Shown here: positions 35,701 through 50,700 of the stretch, one piece after another
How positions within the stretch are numbered: the first letter of the stretch is position 1
Layout of the letters: every line of letters begins with the position of its first letter
Source of the DNA: Motacilla alba alba
Taxonomy: Eukaryota; Chordata; Aves; Passeriformes; Motacillidae
DNA length: 64,000 nt
Assembly: GCF_015832195.1 (NCBI RefSeq)
Contig: NC_052030.1
Span: 9,815,439-9,879,438 of the forward strand
Direction: 5' to 3'
Notes under the pieces: model-generated
The model's input: only the letters and a program-made list of their open reading frames with translations
Database searches by the model: none
Told to the model about the DNA's origin: nothing
Program-made: the position numbers and the translations under genes

Positions 35701-38700
35701 CGATGACGCCCACGGGGAGACCTCCCAGCCTGTGGCAGGGCAGGGTGGGCTCAGCAAGGCCAATTCCCTTCCAACCCAGCCCCACCAGAGAGCTGCTCCC
35801 TCTCCACCATCCCAAAAGCAATGCCACAGCCAAGGCCTGAAGGTGAGGGGCCACGCATGCAGGATCCCAGCTCCATCCCCTGTTCCTGGCAGTACCTCGC
35901 TCTGCCAACCACAACGGTCTGAGCCCACGGCTTCATGATCTCCATGAAGCTGCTCTGGTCGAAGAAGCCACTTTGCCAGGTCCCTTTGAGAGCTGCAGAG
36001 CACAGGAAAACATGGAGTGGTACAAGGGCAAGCACTGAAGGGTTCCTGAGCACCAACCCACAGCCAAGAGCACCTTCTGCACCTACAGGATGCATTTAGG
36101 AGCAGTGCTGCACAGGCCTTGGGTTGTTCTCACTTACTTGGATGGGGTCTCCCTGCCAGCATCCACCTGGGGTCATAGGGGACTTTGGAAGGGACAAAAT
36201 CAATTTCTCTTTCAACAGGGTCACTTATGGTAGTGACAGGCACCGGGCTCTGGTTATCCTGTAAGGGAGACCCCGAAGGCGGGTCACCAGCCAGGTATGG
36301 GTGACATCCCCCACCTCCCCCCCTGCAGCACCCTCCTACCTTGGGTATGTATGAGAGCCACTGCAGGATGGTGTAGACCCCCTCAAAGTCATCTGGGACA
36401 GTGACATGGGAAACGCCGTTGTTGTGCATGATCTGCACTCCTCCCAGCTGGTTGTTGGATGTGTAAACCTCCCGTCCCAGCACCTAGACAGAGATGCCAG
36501 GAGAAACACGTGGGGCTCTGCTGACACAGGAGCTGCTCCCTTGCTCTGTTTGTCATCCCAAGCCTCTGCACAGCCAAATTCCCTCTGGGCTGAGTCTGAA
36601 TCTCCACCTCTGTCCAGGCTGATGTTCCATGGGACAGGGAAGGAGCCCACATGGGTAGTGGTGAGAAGGACAGTGCCACGGAGGACATGCAGCCAGAGCT
36701 TGGTACCTTGTTGAGGGCTGTGACACCCGTGAGGATGATGTGGGAGTTCTCCACCTGGATGACGCGCTGGCCCAGCCTCACCAGGTATGCACCGATCCCG
36801 ATGGCACGACAGGTCACCTGGGCACACACAAAGGGACACGTGGGGTCACTGGGGCTGCAGCACAGACCTGGAGAAGGATGCTGTGAATGCCTCAGCCTCC
36901 TTGTTGCATCCTGTTACCCCTCCCACAGTGACTTTAAGATCCAGCAGCAGAGAAGGGAGGAGCAGAGAGGGGAAGGGTCCCACTGTACCATGCTGATGGT
37001 CACTATTTCGTCATAGGCACGAGAGGACTCTCCAGCAATGGTACCAGCAGCTCTCAGGTTTTCCACCCCAAATCCATTGTCCTTCCCAATGATGTCCAGC
37101 AGGACATACCTGCAGGGAAAGCGGAGCCGTGGTGTGGGAAGCACTCACCTGTATGATGTGCCTGGCAGGATGCTGAGGAGGGAGCTGCATCCTGGTGGAG
37201 TGTAGGGCAGAGCCTGGGGTGGGTCTGTGTGTCTCATGGGATATGGGACTCACCTGGACTCTCCACCTTCCTCCACGTGCTCACAGCGCACTGAGTTCAT
37301 GGCGCTGATCCTCGTGTAGTCCTGGGGAGTCAGGTACAGGTATCTGAACCCCTGCAAGGAAAGAGGAGAAGGATGACTTGTGGAGCCCCCCACACACGCT
37401 CACGTGGGACATGGCCCTTTCCCAAACCTCCAAACCATGCTGTGCAGCAGCTCAGGGACCAGAGCTGGACAGAGTCCCCATGCCAGCTCTGGTATCTTCA
37501 CCTCCAACACGTGTGAGAAGGCAAAAGAACCATCCCCATGGTGCTGGGTGCAGGCATGGCCTCAATCCCTGCTCTAATCCCACAACTTGATATCCCAGTT
37601 TAACTCTGCTCATCCCTTCCCCAGCTAAACCCTCTGCTGTTTCCTGTGCTGCAGGAGGGGAGGTGCCCACACACCTTGTAGGGCTCGGCTGGGTCCACCC
37701 AGGCCACCTGGAACATGTGCTTGATCTCGTCAGCGAAGCCGATGCGGGCCCCGCTGTTGGCGGCGATGTAGATGCGGGGGATGCCCTCAGCCCGTGCCAG
37801 CTCCGAGGCCCTCAGGAACACCAGGTCCTCCTCAGGCCCAAAGGAGCCAATCTTGTGGGTGATGTCGTTGCAGATGAGCACAATCTCCCGGCCTTTGGGG
37901 TACTCGGGAGTCTTCAGCTTCATTTTGAAAGCAACCATCCCCACCTGCCTCAAAAAAGCACAAAGTTACAGGGAAGAATCTCCAGAGAATCCCAGAGTCA
38001 CAGAACCATTTACAGAGTCACAGAATTAACCAGGTTGGAAAAGACCTCCAAGATCATTGAGGCCAATGCTTGACTGATCACCACTTTGTCAACTAGACCA
38101 GAGCACTGAGTGCCACGTCCAAGAGACACAGAGGCTGAGCTGCAGGTGGCATTTACCAACAGACAAAACGGTTGAGAAGCATCTCCCAAGCTTTAAACAC
38201 AGCCAGCCATTCCCACCTGCTTCCTCTGCCCAATTCCAAATCATTCCCTGCTACCTCGTTCCCTCCAGGGACCCTGTTCATCTGCACGAGGTGCCCCTGA
38301 GAGTCCAGGACCAGCTCAGTGTAAGTCAAGATGTCCTTGGGATACAGGTCTGAGGAGCCCCACAGCTTGAAGAGAGCCTGTGGAGACACAGCACGTTGCT
38401 TGGAATGGTTTGGCTTTGAAGAGACCTTAAAGATCATCTAGTTTCAGGAATTCCAAGAGCTAAGAACTGGTTTAGAATTGTTTCATATAACCAAAAATGT
38501 TGGAGCTTGGGCTCTTTTTGTTTTCTCATTCGACAGCCCAAGGAGAAGAACCTTTTCCTCAGGTGGGAATATTTTGGGGAAGGTGGGGAAAAAGAGCAGT
38601 AATTTGGAGCCTCTTCCTGCTCAGCCAGACTCACCTGCCTGATCATCTCTGGGAAGTCATACACGTAGGTGGTGCCCAAGGACTGCGCCTGGAAGCGCTT

Positions 38701-38790
38701 GGCCTGAAGCAAGTCCTTGGTGACATAGGGGGTGTTGATGAGCATCCCATGCTGTGGCCCCTGCTTGTCCCCATACGACTGGAACATGAT
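32707..38790 (-). CDS. ACACB: ACACB exons 36-52: carboxyltransferase domain and C terminus
   Basis: Exons: 38635-38790, 38255-38377, 37675-37944, 37254-37351, 36989-37109, 36707-36817, 36340-36483, 36138-36258, 35896-35992, 35633-35729, 35292-35427, 34810-34987, 34583-34695, 33906-34060, 33589-33759, 32956-33092 and 32707-32833 (residues 1610-2393). The acetyl-CoA and carboxybiotin site motifs NSGARIG (1765-1771), GGSWVVID and RGFSSGMK are intact. This half transfers the carboxyl group from biotin to acetyl-CoA. The stop codon is the complement of 32707-32709. Confidence 0.96.
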
Positions 38791-41700
38791 CTGGAAAGGA
38801 GAGCAGAGTGTTGGTTGCCTTACCTGGATGTCATGGTGACTCTTCTTCTGGAGCACTGCTAAGCCCTGCTTGGTCAAGGTGATTTTCCACCCTTTTTTTT
38901 TGCTATTGAGGGGACTGTCACACTGATGTTCTGCCAGTACTAGTGGCACCCTATCACTGACCATCACCTCCAGCATTCAAAACTGCCCAGCTCCACACCA
39001 GCATCAACCCAAGGAACCCGACTGGATGAAGCTCAGCACATTTTGACTAAAGCACCACCCCAACTGGATGCAGACGGATGGGATGAAACCAACCCAGCTG
39101 TGGGAATGCCGTTGGAAGTCTGGGGGCTCTGGGCACACCAGCACTGTGGGTGCACAAAGAGTTTGCAGAAGCCCCCCCCAGAGCTCTGCTGGAGCTGGCA
39201 GCACTCAGGCAGCCACGGCTGGGTTCCTGCAGTCACCGCTGGGGTTACTCACGCTGCCGGTGCCAGGGTCTCTCACTTCCTTGTAGAGGCTGATGTCCAG
39301 GTAATATCCAGACTCGTTGGTGAGGAAGAGGCGGATGGGGATGGCGGTGGCAGTGGGCGTCAGGCGGATGTTGATCTTCACCTCAGCCTGCAGCACCCGC
39401 AGCTTCCAGAGGCGGCTGCCGTAGCGCATCACCATGGAGCGCACCGACTCCTCGATCTGCACAGGGGACGGCACACAGGGGGGTTGGTGACCCCAGGGAC
39501 AACACTGAGCACACAATGCCAAGGCTGGAGCAGTCCTGTTGCATGTCCATCCCAAACAGCCATTTCATATTTGCTTTGGGTGACCCCCTTCTGTCTCTCC
39601 ACGACTCGTGGCTGGGCCTGGTGCTGATATCCACCCTCTCCACTGAGGACAGGGAAAGATGGTGGGGGGTGGCTGCCCATCTGTGCAGCGGTCCTGAGCA
39701 CAGGGGATGACAGATGAACTTTTCCAGGACAGAGGAAGCAGGATCCCAAGAAACACACCTTGGACGGGTCCATGATGACAGTGGGCACAAAGTTGAGGAA
39801 GATGTGGTTGCAGTCAGTGCGCACGATGGTGTTGTTGAAGGCCACCTCCAGCTCATCCATGGCCTCCAGGAGCAGCCGCTCGCCCTCGTTCTGCAGGTAC
39901 TCGAAGGAAGCCTCCTGTGATGGAGCAGGTGGCTCAGCAGGGGCCAGGCCACCCCTGCACCCTCACTGTGCCCCCGGGCGCCCCGGCGCCACCCTGCCTT
40001 GGTGATGAGGTCGGAGTGGCGCACGATGGCGCGGATGAAGAAGCGGTAGTCGGTGGCCTCGGTGCCCGCCTGGACCTTGGCAGCCCCCAGGTACAGGTGC
40101 ATCTTGTGGTTGGCACAGGGGATGGCCGTCAGGTCGAAGTTGCGCATGCGGCTCAGCTCCAGCTGGAAGGCCAGCGCCGGCTCCAGGTGCCGGTAGATGC
40201 GATCCTCTGCGAACTGCCAGGCACAGCCGTGAGCCAGGCTCAGCTGGCACCGCGCCGGCACCGCTCCCACAGGATCTTACCTCGTCCCTGGCTCTGAACG
40301 TGAAGAACTTTGGGAATTCTCTCTGCAGCAAAAGGGGGAGAGAAGACAACGTGAATAGGCCTGGCGCGCAGAGGATTGTTCTGATTCTCCATTAAAAAGA
40401 GAAAAACCTTGCAGGCTTTGTTCTCCCACAAAGGGAAAAGGGATGGGAGGGATCGATTAGATTGGATTTTAGGAAGAAATTGTTCCCTGTGAGGGAGGTG
40501 AGCCCTCGGCACAGGCTGCCCAGAGAAGCTGTGGCTGCCTCATCCCTGGAAGTGTCCCAGGCCAGGCTGGAAAGGGCTTGGAGAAACCTGGGACAGTGGA
40601 GTGTTCCACCCCATGGCAGGGAGTGGAACAGGATGAACTCCAAGATCCCTTCCTACACAAACCACTCTGGGCTTCTACTCTGTGACAGCTTCTAAAGGCA
40701 GCTTAAAGCTATGGAGTGGCTCTGCAGGAACCACGTTACTGGGAACATGAGCAGGATAAAGGATGATATAGGAGATGAATCACTCACTGAATTGCTCATT
40801 AATTAATTCCCAGCTCCTGAAGCACAGTGGGTCCATCCATCACCCAGTGCTCTGTCTGTAAGGCATTTATAGATGTCAGAATCTCAGTTGCACTCACCTG
40901 CTGGGCAATGAGGAACGTGATTCTCCGGAGACCACGTTCAACGAGGATATTTTTCTACACAGAAACAGAAGATGCCACCATTTAGGAGAGTTTAAACATC
41001 TCCACCAAGGGAGCAAACAAAACCCAAACTGCAGCATTTTGGGGTGCACTGCATGGAGAAAAGGCAGTGTCTTGGGCTACAGTGTTCTGACTTGCAGGGT
41101 TTACAAAAAGAGGGTCCAGCCCCAGCAGCAGACCTTGGACTGGGCAAAGGCTCTGAAGATGGGCACCAGCTTCTCATCTTCCACGTGGTCAGCTGAGCAG
41201 AGTGCGATGTTGAGGATGTGGATTGGCTCCTCACGGATGTTCTGGCAACAAAACCTTAGAGTCAGCCCTGGCCAGCAGCATCAGTGCTGTCCCAGCACCA
41301 CCTGGGGGTATCAGCAGCAGCTTCATGCCTACCTTGGTGTCCTCCTCATCGTAGGTGGTGGCCTGTGCCCCACTGAGAAGCCCACTGTCTGACGAGGAGT
41401 TGGCAAAGCACGAGATCACTTCATCAAAGTTCCTGCCCAAACAGCAGGGATGGGGTCACAAGCCAGCACATTGTGCCCACCCCCTGCCTGAAGGGACAGC
41501 ACCAGGGACCCACTGAGACAGTGTGACAGGGACACAGGTACCAGCACAACGGCCCCACCATCCCATAGCAAACCCACAGCTTATGAAATGCAGCTCTGAA
41601 CTCTGCTGCATTAATGTTCAAAGGGGTTTAACCTGTGCCATGTAGGCTTTCCCCACGTTCCTCAGGTCCCCACAAGGTAAGTGTTGTACTGAGAGTACCC

Positions 41701-44700
41701 AGTCTGCAGCTATGGTGGGAACTGGAGCTGCCACTAGCACCGCCCAGCTGCCACCAGCTGTGGCTCTTCCACCCCATTTTGCTCTCCAATGACTGCAGTG
41801 GCACCCAAAATGCACAAACACGGGCCAGGCGTGTCCCTGCATCCCCACCTTGTGAAGTCCTCGAATCTGCGGAAGGCCACCATGACTCCCATCCTCTGGC
41901 TCGCGGGGGAGAAGCCACTGTCCATGAAGAGCTCAGTGCTGTGCCGGGCCAGGTCAGGGTTGGAGATGCTGATAGGGACGGATATCCTGCCATGGGGAGC
42001 AAGTGTCAGCTCTGGGGGAGGCACCATGTGGGACCACACAGCTCCCACAGGGGACCCTGACCCGGAGAGGGCTCATCCTGCTCCACTGGCAACGGGACAG
42101 TGTGGTGGCAGCACCCACTTTGCATAGAGGGGATGATACAAACCCCACAGCTTTGTGAAAAGAAAAGCTTTGTGTCCAGGGAAGCAGGACAGGTGTGTGG
42201 GAGGGACTCCTGTACCTGTTGGGGTGGGAAGAGGGCAGCATGAACTGGAACTCCACGAGGCAAGTGCCATCGGAGAGCTGCTGGTGCTGCAGGCTGTGCA
42301 GCTCATAGGCAATGTACCCCCGCCGCACGTACACCTGTGAGGGGACACAGGAGGTACCACCTTGCCCCTGCCACCCCTGGGCCCCCATGCCACCCTCAGG
42401 CCCCCTCGGTGCCCCCCAGGCCTCACCTCCAGTGCTGCCATGCGCACCACCTTGTTGGTGTGGTAGAAGAACACGGGAAGCACATCAAAGATGGAAGTTT
42501 CCGACAGGATCAGTTTCTGCAGGGAGAAAGCAAAATTTAGAGCAAGGATGAAGTGAGACCTGCCTGTTCCATTCAGGGGGTCCCTCAGTGTGGAGCTGTG
42601 CAGGACTGGTCACTAGGGTGCCATGGAACACTAAGCCCACCATGGGGAAACCACTAGAGCCAGACATGGATCCACACATCTGCTCCCTCCCAAATGGAGT
42701 ATGGAGCAGTGGATGGGGACTGGCAGCACTGGGGTGCACCCCCTCCTCTGCTCCCCACAGCCACTACAGCAGGGCTTTGAGTGATTTTTAGCTTTTTTGA
42801 CAAAACCACTTGCAGCCAGACCCTGTCCCCAGAGCCACCCAAATTCCCTCCGGAAAAATGTGCAATTCCCAACCTTCAGGTTCTCAGGGCAGTACTCATG
42901 TCCGTACATGTCGATAGCAGAGATGAAGATGGACTCAACCTGGTTGTGCCGCAGCTCGTAGGAGGGCATGTGAGAGGCAATGAGCACCTGCCAGGAGAGA
43001 GAGGAGCTGGGAGCGTGGGGGACAGGGCTGGGGACAGGAATGGGATGGCACTGCATGGTGTTGGCTGACCTGCCGGGCTCTCAGTGCCACTTTGGAGTGC
43101 TCAGTCTTGCTGAGCTGTGTCAGCTCATGGAGGATGGTTGTCAGCTCATCTGTCAGCGTGGGGTCACGGCCACACAGCTGGTCCTGCAATGTCACAACCA
43201 CCATGGCTCAGCTCAGGCTCCTCACTGTGTGGGATGGCTTCATCCTGCACCCCAGCCCCATGCAGCTAAAGGGGACAAGACCCAAGGCACCAAAATGGGC
43301 TCTCTTTGACCCAAGCACAGTCACACAACACCACCGAGGGGAGATAATTAAAATAAAGCAGGAACGAGGCAGGAATGGACACTTCAAGGAACGCAGAGCT
43401 GCCTTCACTCTTCCCTGCCACCAGCCTTTGCTCCTGGAGTCTCAGGCACGGGCTGTACTCACAATTAACATGATCACCAGCTGGTTCTTCTTGGCCACCT
43501 GGGCATGGGAGAAGATGCTCTCCAGCACGGGGGTCATGTTGGGTTTGCACTGCTCCCGCAGGCTGATGACACACTTGTCATAGTGAGCTGTGGGGCAGGG
43601 TCTGGTGAGCCCTGCAGCTCCTCCAGAGAGCCCTGCAGCTCCCCTAGAGAGCCCTGCAGCTCCCCCAGAGAGCCCCAAGCCCTCACCATGCTGGAACTGT
43701 GTCTCCACTTGCAGGTAGCGCCTGAGCAGGTCCAGCACCACTGCCTTCATGTAGCCCCGGATGCCGCTGCGGTACCTGGGGAGCAAAGAGCCCATGCTGC
43801 TGTGAGGAGGTGGCCGTGGGGGGACATGGGGGTCACAGGCAGCACGGGGCTCACCTCTGCACCAGCTGCACCAGGCTCTGTGTGTTCATGAAGAAGACCT
43901 CCCGCTCAGCCTTCCTCTGCAGTGTGGCTGCGTGGGTGTCCAGCACGTTGGCAATCTGTGGGGAGAGGGGACAAGGTCCAAAGTGGCTCAGGGGCATGAG
44001 GCTGTCATCTCCTCCTTACTCCACCCAGAGCCTTTCCCTTGTTTTGTTTTTTCCCCCCACAGTGAAAAATGCAAATTGACAAATAAATATAAAAAAGAAA
44101 GGCGCACATAGAAGCAAATACACATAAAAACCCAAACACACATACAAAATATAAACCTCCTCATATTTCCCTCGCTCATTTCATTTGGCATAAAATCCTG
44201 GCAGCACAAATTGAGGCAGGAGCTCCCAAGTGGCTCCAGTGAAGAGGATGTGAGCCCCCTTTGCCCCTCACCTGCTGGCTGGGGAAGCGGCAGAGCACGG
44301 AGGTGATGTTGCTGGCGTACTGCGCCATCACCTTCCGGATGGACTTCTCCACAGCCAGCGGGATCCGTCCCGAAATGCTCGTCATGATCTCCTGCAGCTC
44401 CAGCAGGGGCAGGGCAGGGTCCCGCAGGGTCTTCATCAGCTGTGCCACCCATTCCTTCACCTGCAGGAGCAGAAGCTGGTGCTGCTGGACTCGCCCTCAT
44501 GGCAACTGGGTGGAACACCTGGTGCCTGGCACCCACCTTGGTCTTGAAGTAGGGCTCGGGCAGGCAGTAGCCGTTCATGACGTTGGTCAGGTTGTCCAGA
44601 ACGTTGCGCAGAACCTGGTGCTGCTTCTCACCAGTGATGGGGAGGGTCTGCTGGGCTGGGAGCCCCCCTGTGAATGGCTGTGCCTGGAGAGGGCAGAGAG

Positions 44701-47700
44701 AGGTGGGCTGAACTGTTGTTGACAGGGACAGAGCTCCCGAGAGCTGCAGCTGCCCCAGAGGAACCAGCACAACCCATGCCTTGGGTCAGATGTGAGGAAG
44801 CGCCTGACATTGAGCACAGTGGATCTGCCAGTGTCTCATCATGAAAATAACATGGAAAAATTGGATATTTTAGTGCTATAAATGGACTTTTTTTTAGTGC
44901 ATGTGAGCTCCTGCACGTCAAGGAAGCAATCCATGTGGAGCAGCACTTGAACCCAAAGACAGCCCAAGGACATGGCGTGACCTTCACCTGTGATGCTCCA
45001 TTAGAACAGCTCCTCCATTTTGTCCCCTAGGGAGCATTCCCAGGATGCCAACTGGGAGCTGGCAGGAGGGGATAGCAGCCCCTAGAAGACTCACAGGCTT
45101 CACTTTGGAGGGATCATCGAGCTGGAGGCGGGCGATGATACAGCCGGCCTCCAGCAGTGCTCCTGGCCGCTTGACGTACTGCACATGCCCCGCCTCCTCC
45201 ACCGCCAGCGTCATGATGATCTTCATCACCTGGGGAGGAAGGGACACCGTCACGGATCCAGCAGCACCAAAAATGTTACTCCTCCAGCTCTTCTGCAAAG
45301 CTCACCTCAATCTCCGCGTAAACCTTCCCCTCATCCACGTGGCCGCCGTCCTCCACCATGTACTGCAGCAGCTTCCCCGCGCAGGGCGAGCGCAGCACCG
45401 TCGGGTCCTTCTCCTTCTCGAAGGTGCACGTTTTGTTGCCGATGGTGATCCGGTACCTTCGGGAGAGGGAAAGGTGTCACCAGGCGGCTGGTGGCCATCG
45501 GGGAGGGGGGATGGGGACCCTGGCAGGGCGTACCTGTCGATCTCCTCTTTCATGTAGGTGGTGTAGCTGCAGCCGTCGTAGGAGAGCAGCAGCCCCCCGT
45601 CGTTGAGCCGGTGCACGTCGATCTCGATGTGCGTGCGGTTCATGATGACCACGTAGGTGGTCAGCGACTGGCGGGCGACCTGTGGGCAGGGGACACCCTC
45701 AGTGCAAGCCCAAAACACGCTGAACAGCGAGGCTGGGGGCTGGGGGGAACCTCCCCATGCTCAGTGCAACGGCTGCTGCCGTGGGATGGAGCTGTGCTGG
45801 GAAGGCAGCAGGCACAGCCTCAGGCTGCACCCAGGAGCTGTTCAACTCTGCCCAGAACTGGTTTAACTCACAGCCCAGATCTGGTTTAACTCGCAGCCCA
45901 GAGCTGGTTTAACTCACAGCCCAGATCTGGTTTAACTCACAGCCCAGAACTGGTTTAACTCACAGCCCAGAGCTGGTTTAACTCACAGCCCAGAGCTCAT
46001 GGCTCACCTGCCACTTTTATCGTGAGTAAGGAGTTTTCCATGAAGTCCAAGTAATTTGGTTTAAAAGCAAGAAAATGAAGTCCCTTAATAAACTCAGGGC
46101 AACGGGGTGTATGAAAATGTCTGTCAGGTTAAAAGGAGGTTATTAAGGTTATGAGGTTCTTAACCTCATTTTTATGTTGCCCATTTTTAAAGGACAGCTT
46201 TGTATTTATTTCAGTTTTCTCCCCTGGGACAGAAGCATGTCCCTGACCCCTTGAGAAGCACTGTGGCTGGTTTGGGGGGAGCACAGCCCTGCCCTCACCT
46301 GCAGAATGTACTTCACACCCTCGTAGAGGAGCTCCACATCGACAATGTTCAGCAGAGAGGCTGCTGGCAGCACCTGGCCCCTGAAACACAATGGAGGAAT
46401 CAGGCCCCAGGGCATTCCCAGCCTCTCCAAGCCTGTGGGATGTCAGCAGTGCTCCCAGTCCAGGTGGGAGGGCACAAGGTGACCAGAGGGGACAAGTGTC
46501 AGATTGAAGTGACCCACATGAGCACCATGCACAGCCAGATCTGGAGGGAGGCCAGGCACTGGGAAAACACTCAGATAAGGCCCATGGGAGAGCCCTGGGA
46601 GTCCTCCAAGGCTGGAGGAATAACCTTGCTATTCAACAACAAAAGCAAACTGCACAGCCAAGCCACCTTGAAAGCTGTTTTCCCAGCCATGGGAAGCTTT
46701 TCCTACTGTCCAGACAAAGTGATAGCTGAGGATCCAGAAACCCCTGTCCCTGCCTGTCACAGCGCTACCGTCACTGAATTTGTAAAGCAAAAATGGCAGG
46801 AAGATGTCCCAGAAGAACACTCAGGTCTCCATTGCAGCTGCCCCAGTCCTGGAATTCCTCAAGGGCAGCTTGGATGGGGCTTGGGGCAACCTGATGTGGT
46901 GGAAGGTGCCTCCCACATGACTGAGCCCCCCGAGGCAGCCCCCACTCCGCACCTCTCCAGCGTGTGCAGGAAGTCAGTCATGCACGTTCTGAAAGCAGCA
47001 TCTGCCACGTTCAGGGCACCACAGACAACCCCCAGCATCGTGTCTGGCTTCTCTGCCTGTGGGGGCAAAAACAACAGGGTTTGGGTCCTAGCCCAAGGAA
47101 GGGGAGTGGTGACCCCAGGGCATCACCCACTCCCACCTGCACTTTCTCGGCGATCAGGTGGTCCAGCCAGCCCGTGTGTATCTCGTTGTTCTGGAAGCTC
47201 TCTGTCTCCAGCAGCTTGATCAGGTACTCCACCGTGGTCCGGAAATCCCCACGGATAGACAGCTCCTTCAGGGCCACCACCATGTTCCTTTTAGGGAGAA
47301 AAGTCCTTCATTAATGACTGAGAAGGTGGCACTTTCAGCGGAGGGAACTGAGGAGCTTCAGGGCCTAGGGCAATGAGCTCCTGAGGTGATGAGCTTCTGA
47401 GCCCCCAGCACCTTTATAACCCCTGCATTTGGGTTGGAAGCGATCTTAAAAATTCTCTTGTTCCACCCCCTGCCATGGGCAGGGACACCTTCCACTAGAT
47501 CAAGTTACTCCAAGCCCCATCAGCCTGTCCATGAAACTGCTGCTCAGTTCCTGATGGACACTGCTGCTCACGGGCACTAAGCAATGCTCAGCAGGTGACT
47601 TCAACATGTCCTTGGGATCAGCTGGATGAACTGGGGCCATAGCACCACCACAGTCCAAAAGATTCTGGCTTTGGCCAAACACCAGGTGCTTAGCACAGCA

Positions 47701-50700
47701 GCACCATTCTGGTCCTGTCAGATAAAAACCACTCTTCCCAGCTCACACACCAATTGTGACTCTTCCCAAGGACACACACCCTCCAACTCATCCCACCACA
47801 CTCACGAGGTGGCCTCCTCCCGGTTCTCTCCCCATGAGAAGCAGTGTCCAAACTGAGAATCAGCAAATTCGTGCAGCCCCCCGGCTGCTGCCACGCTGAA
47901 GTACCCCCAGACGTTCTTGCTGCTGCGGAAGTTCAGCTCCTGCACCGTCCCTGAGCTGGGCTTGAAACCCTGAGCCAAAACAGAGCAGAGATGGAGGAGC
48001 CAGGATTGAGACTCGAGCAGCAAGACAGGGAAGGGGAACCCCCACGGACTGCGCCGATCCCATGAACATGACTGGCTGGGGCGGACCATGCCCAGTTCAA
48101 CCCCACAGGTGGCAGAGTCCTCTTGTCCCCACCCTGACCCCAGCTCACCTCCTCGGGGTTCTCGCTGGTGATCCGGGCAGCAATGACGTGGCCCCTGGGC
48201 ACCGGGGGGTTGGAGGGGCTGTGGAAGCAGATGGGGGTGTCCCCCCAGGGGCTCTCCCCATATAGCACCCGGATGTCTTTTATCCTGTGCAAGGGGATGC
48301 CCATTGCAATCTGCAGGAGAGACAAAGGCCTGAGCTGCCAGGGAGCAGAATCTGAATGGAGAGTTCCCAGTGGGAAGCCAGAGTAGAAGGAAAGCTGCCA
48401 CACCTCTTTCACCTGCACCCTCCACGCTGGGATATGGGGCAGCTTCCCCCTGCCAGGCTCCAGCCCAGTGCTCCTCCCTAAATGCCCAAACGGCCTCCTC
48501 TAACACCCCTGGAGTGAGCCGTGCAGGTACCTGCAGCTGGGCAGCCGGGAGGTTCACGTCTGCCACCATCTCCGTGCACGGGTGCTCCACCTGCAGCCGG
48601 GGGTTCAGCTCCAGGAAGTGGAAGCTCCCATCCTCCCCGTACAGATATTCCACGGTGCCTGCACTGACGTACCCAACCATCTGGGCCAGGCGGACAGCGC
48701 ACTGCGGAAGAGGAAAACCCCTGGATCATGGAATCCTGCCTTGGAAGGGACCCGCAGGATCGGCATCCAGCTCCTGCTTGTGCAGAGGACACCCCCAAAC
48801 CCCACCGTGTGCCTGAAAGTCCAAATGCCCCCTGGACTCTGGCACACTTAGGGCTGTGATCACTTCCCTGAGGAGGCTGTTCGTGTACCCAACCACCCAG
48901 GGAGTCCTGCTCAGCTCAGGGGTCCCGCCCTTCTTTAAAACCCCAATAAACCTAGCCCAGTTTCCCACTAAAAGCTCGCGCTGTCCCTAAATCAGGCCAC
49001 CCACTTTCTCCATCATCTCGGTGACAGCGGGGGCAGCGATGGTGGCGGGTGCCTCCTCAATGATCTTCTGGTGGCGGCGCTGGATGGAGCAGTCACGGCT
49101 GAAGAGGGAGATGGCGTGGCCGTACTCATCTGCCAGGACCTGCACCTCCAGGTGCCGCGCGTGCTGCGCCAGCTGCATCAGGAAAATGGGGGATCCGGGC
49201 GCCTCCGCCTGTACCTGCGGCAGGGGAGAGGGTCGTGGTCTGGCATCACCTCCCGAAATTCATCCCAGGATGGAGGCAGAGTTGTGGCAGAAGGTGGGAG
49301 GTGCCCCGGGTGGGAGTAGGACCCTGCCGGGATGGGACTGGAACAGGGATGGGGGTTCCCAAACAACTCTCACCTGCCGGAAACAGGCACTAAATTCCTC
49401 TGCTGCCTCCACTTTTCGGATGCCTTTGCCCCCGCCACCTTCTGCTGCCTTGATCATCAGGGGGTAGCCGATCCTCATGGCCACCTGAGAGGGTCAGGGC
49501 TGGGGTGACTGTAGTCACTGTTTTGGACCCCAGCACACCACCCTGACAGCCCACGCAATTCCAGGCATCCCTGAGCAGGATTATCCCGAGTGACATTCAT
49601 TCAGTGGGACAAACTGCTGCTGGCACAGCCTTGTGTCACTGTGGTGTGTGCTGAGAGGCCAGAAGGGCCAGGACAGACAGACTCTGAGGAGGAATCATGG
49701 TGGGCAAGAGATAAGCAGCTGCCTCCAGGCTCAGCTTTACCTCCAGGCCTTCCTCCACGTCCTTCACGCAGCCCTGCGCGTACGTCTCCAGGGGGATGCT
49801 GATGGCCTGCTGATGATTCTGGTCCTCCTCAGACCACTGAGCCACCAGACCTGCAGACATGGCCAGGGCTAAAGTCACCACCAGCTGGCACAGCTGGGGT
49901 GGCATGCTAGGTGTGCTCAGGGAGCTGGGGATACCATAATTTCCCTTGTTTCCATGCACTCCATCTCCAAAATCCCCCTGCCCAAATCAGCTGCTGCAAT
50001 GGGGTCCCTAATATGTGTGGCCAGATGGACCAAGGACCCCAATCCCGGTGCTTGTTTTGGGGGCAAGGAGAGGCAGGGAGGAGGCAAGAGGGGAGCAGAG
50101 AGGGTGTGGGGGCTCTGAGGAGGCACTCACCGCTCCCGCTCCACGGCAGTGTGGGGATCTCCAAGGTCTGAGCCACGATGGTGGAGGCAACTTTGTCCCC
50201 CAGCGCCCACATGGCATCACTGGGGGGACCTTTGGAGAGGGAGAGAAGGGCTGAGGGGGTGCCCAACCCACCAACCCATCCCCACATCACTGAGTGGGCC
50301 CCACCAGCCTTCTGCAAAGACTGGGGATGCAGGAACCTTCCCAAACCCACTGCCCAGCTCAGGACAAAGCTCAACCCTTCTCCAAGGGGAGCTCAGGCTG
50401 GGAATCCCACTGCTCCCACCCAATGTTCCTCTGTGAACACTGCATCAGCCTGAACATTACAGGGAAAACCCAAAAAACAGCAGGATTCCTGGGAATCCTG
50501 GGAATTCCTGCCCCAGGAAAGCAGCCTGAGGACTGCCACTCCATGGGTTGGGCATGCCAGAGGCACCAAAGGGGCATTCCCAGCGCAATGTCCCAGGCAG
50601 TGACTGTGAGTGCACACACCAGCCCGACACCCAGCACAGAGAAGCAGTGAGTCCTTACCTAGGAAAGCAATCCCATTTTTCTGCAGCAGCTCTGGCAGCT

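Noticed and set aside
46200..47219. 339-codon plus-strand frame
   Set aside because: It is antisense to ACACB exons 13-15 and crosses a CR1 fragment; a shadow.
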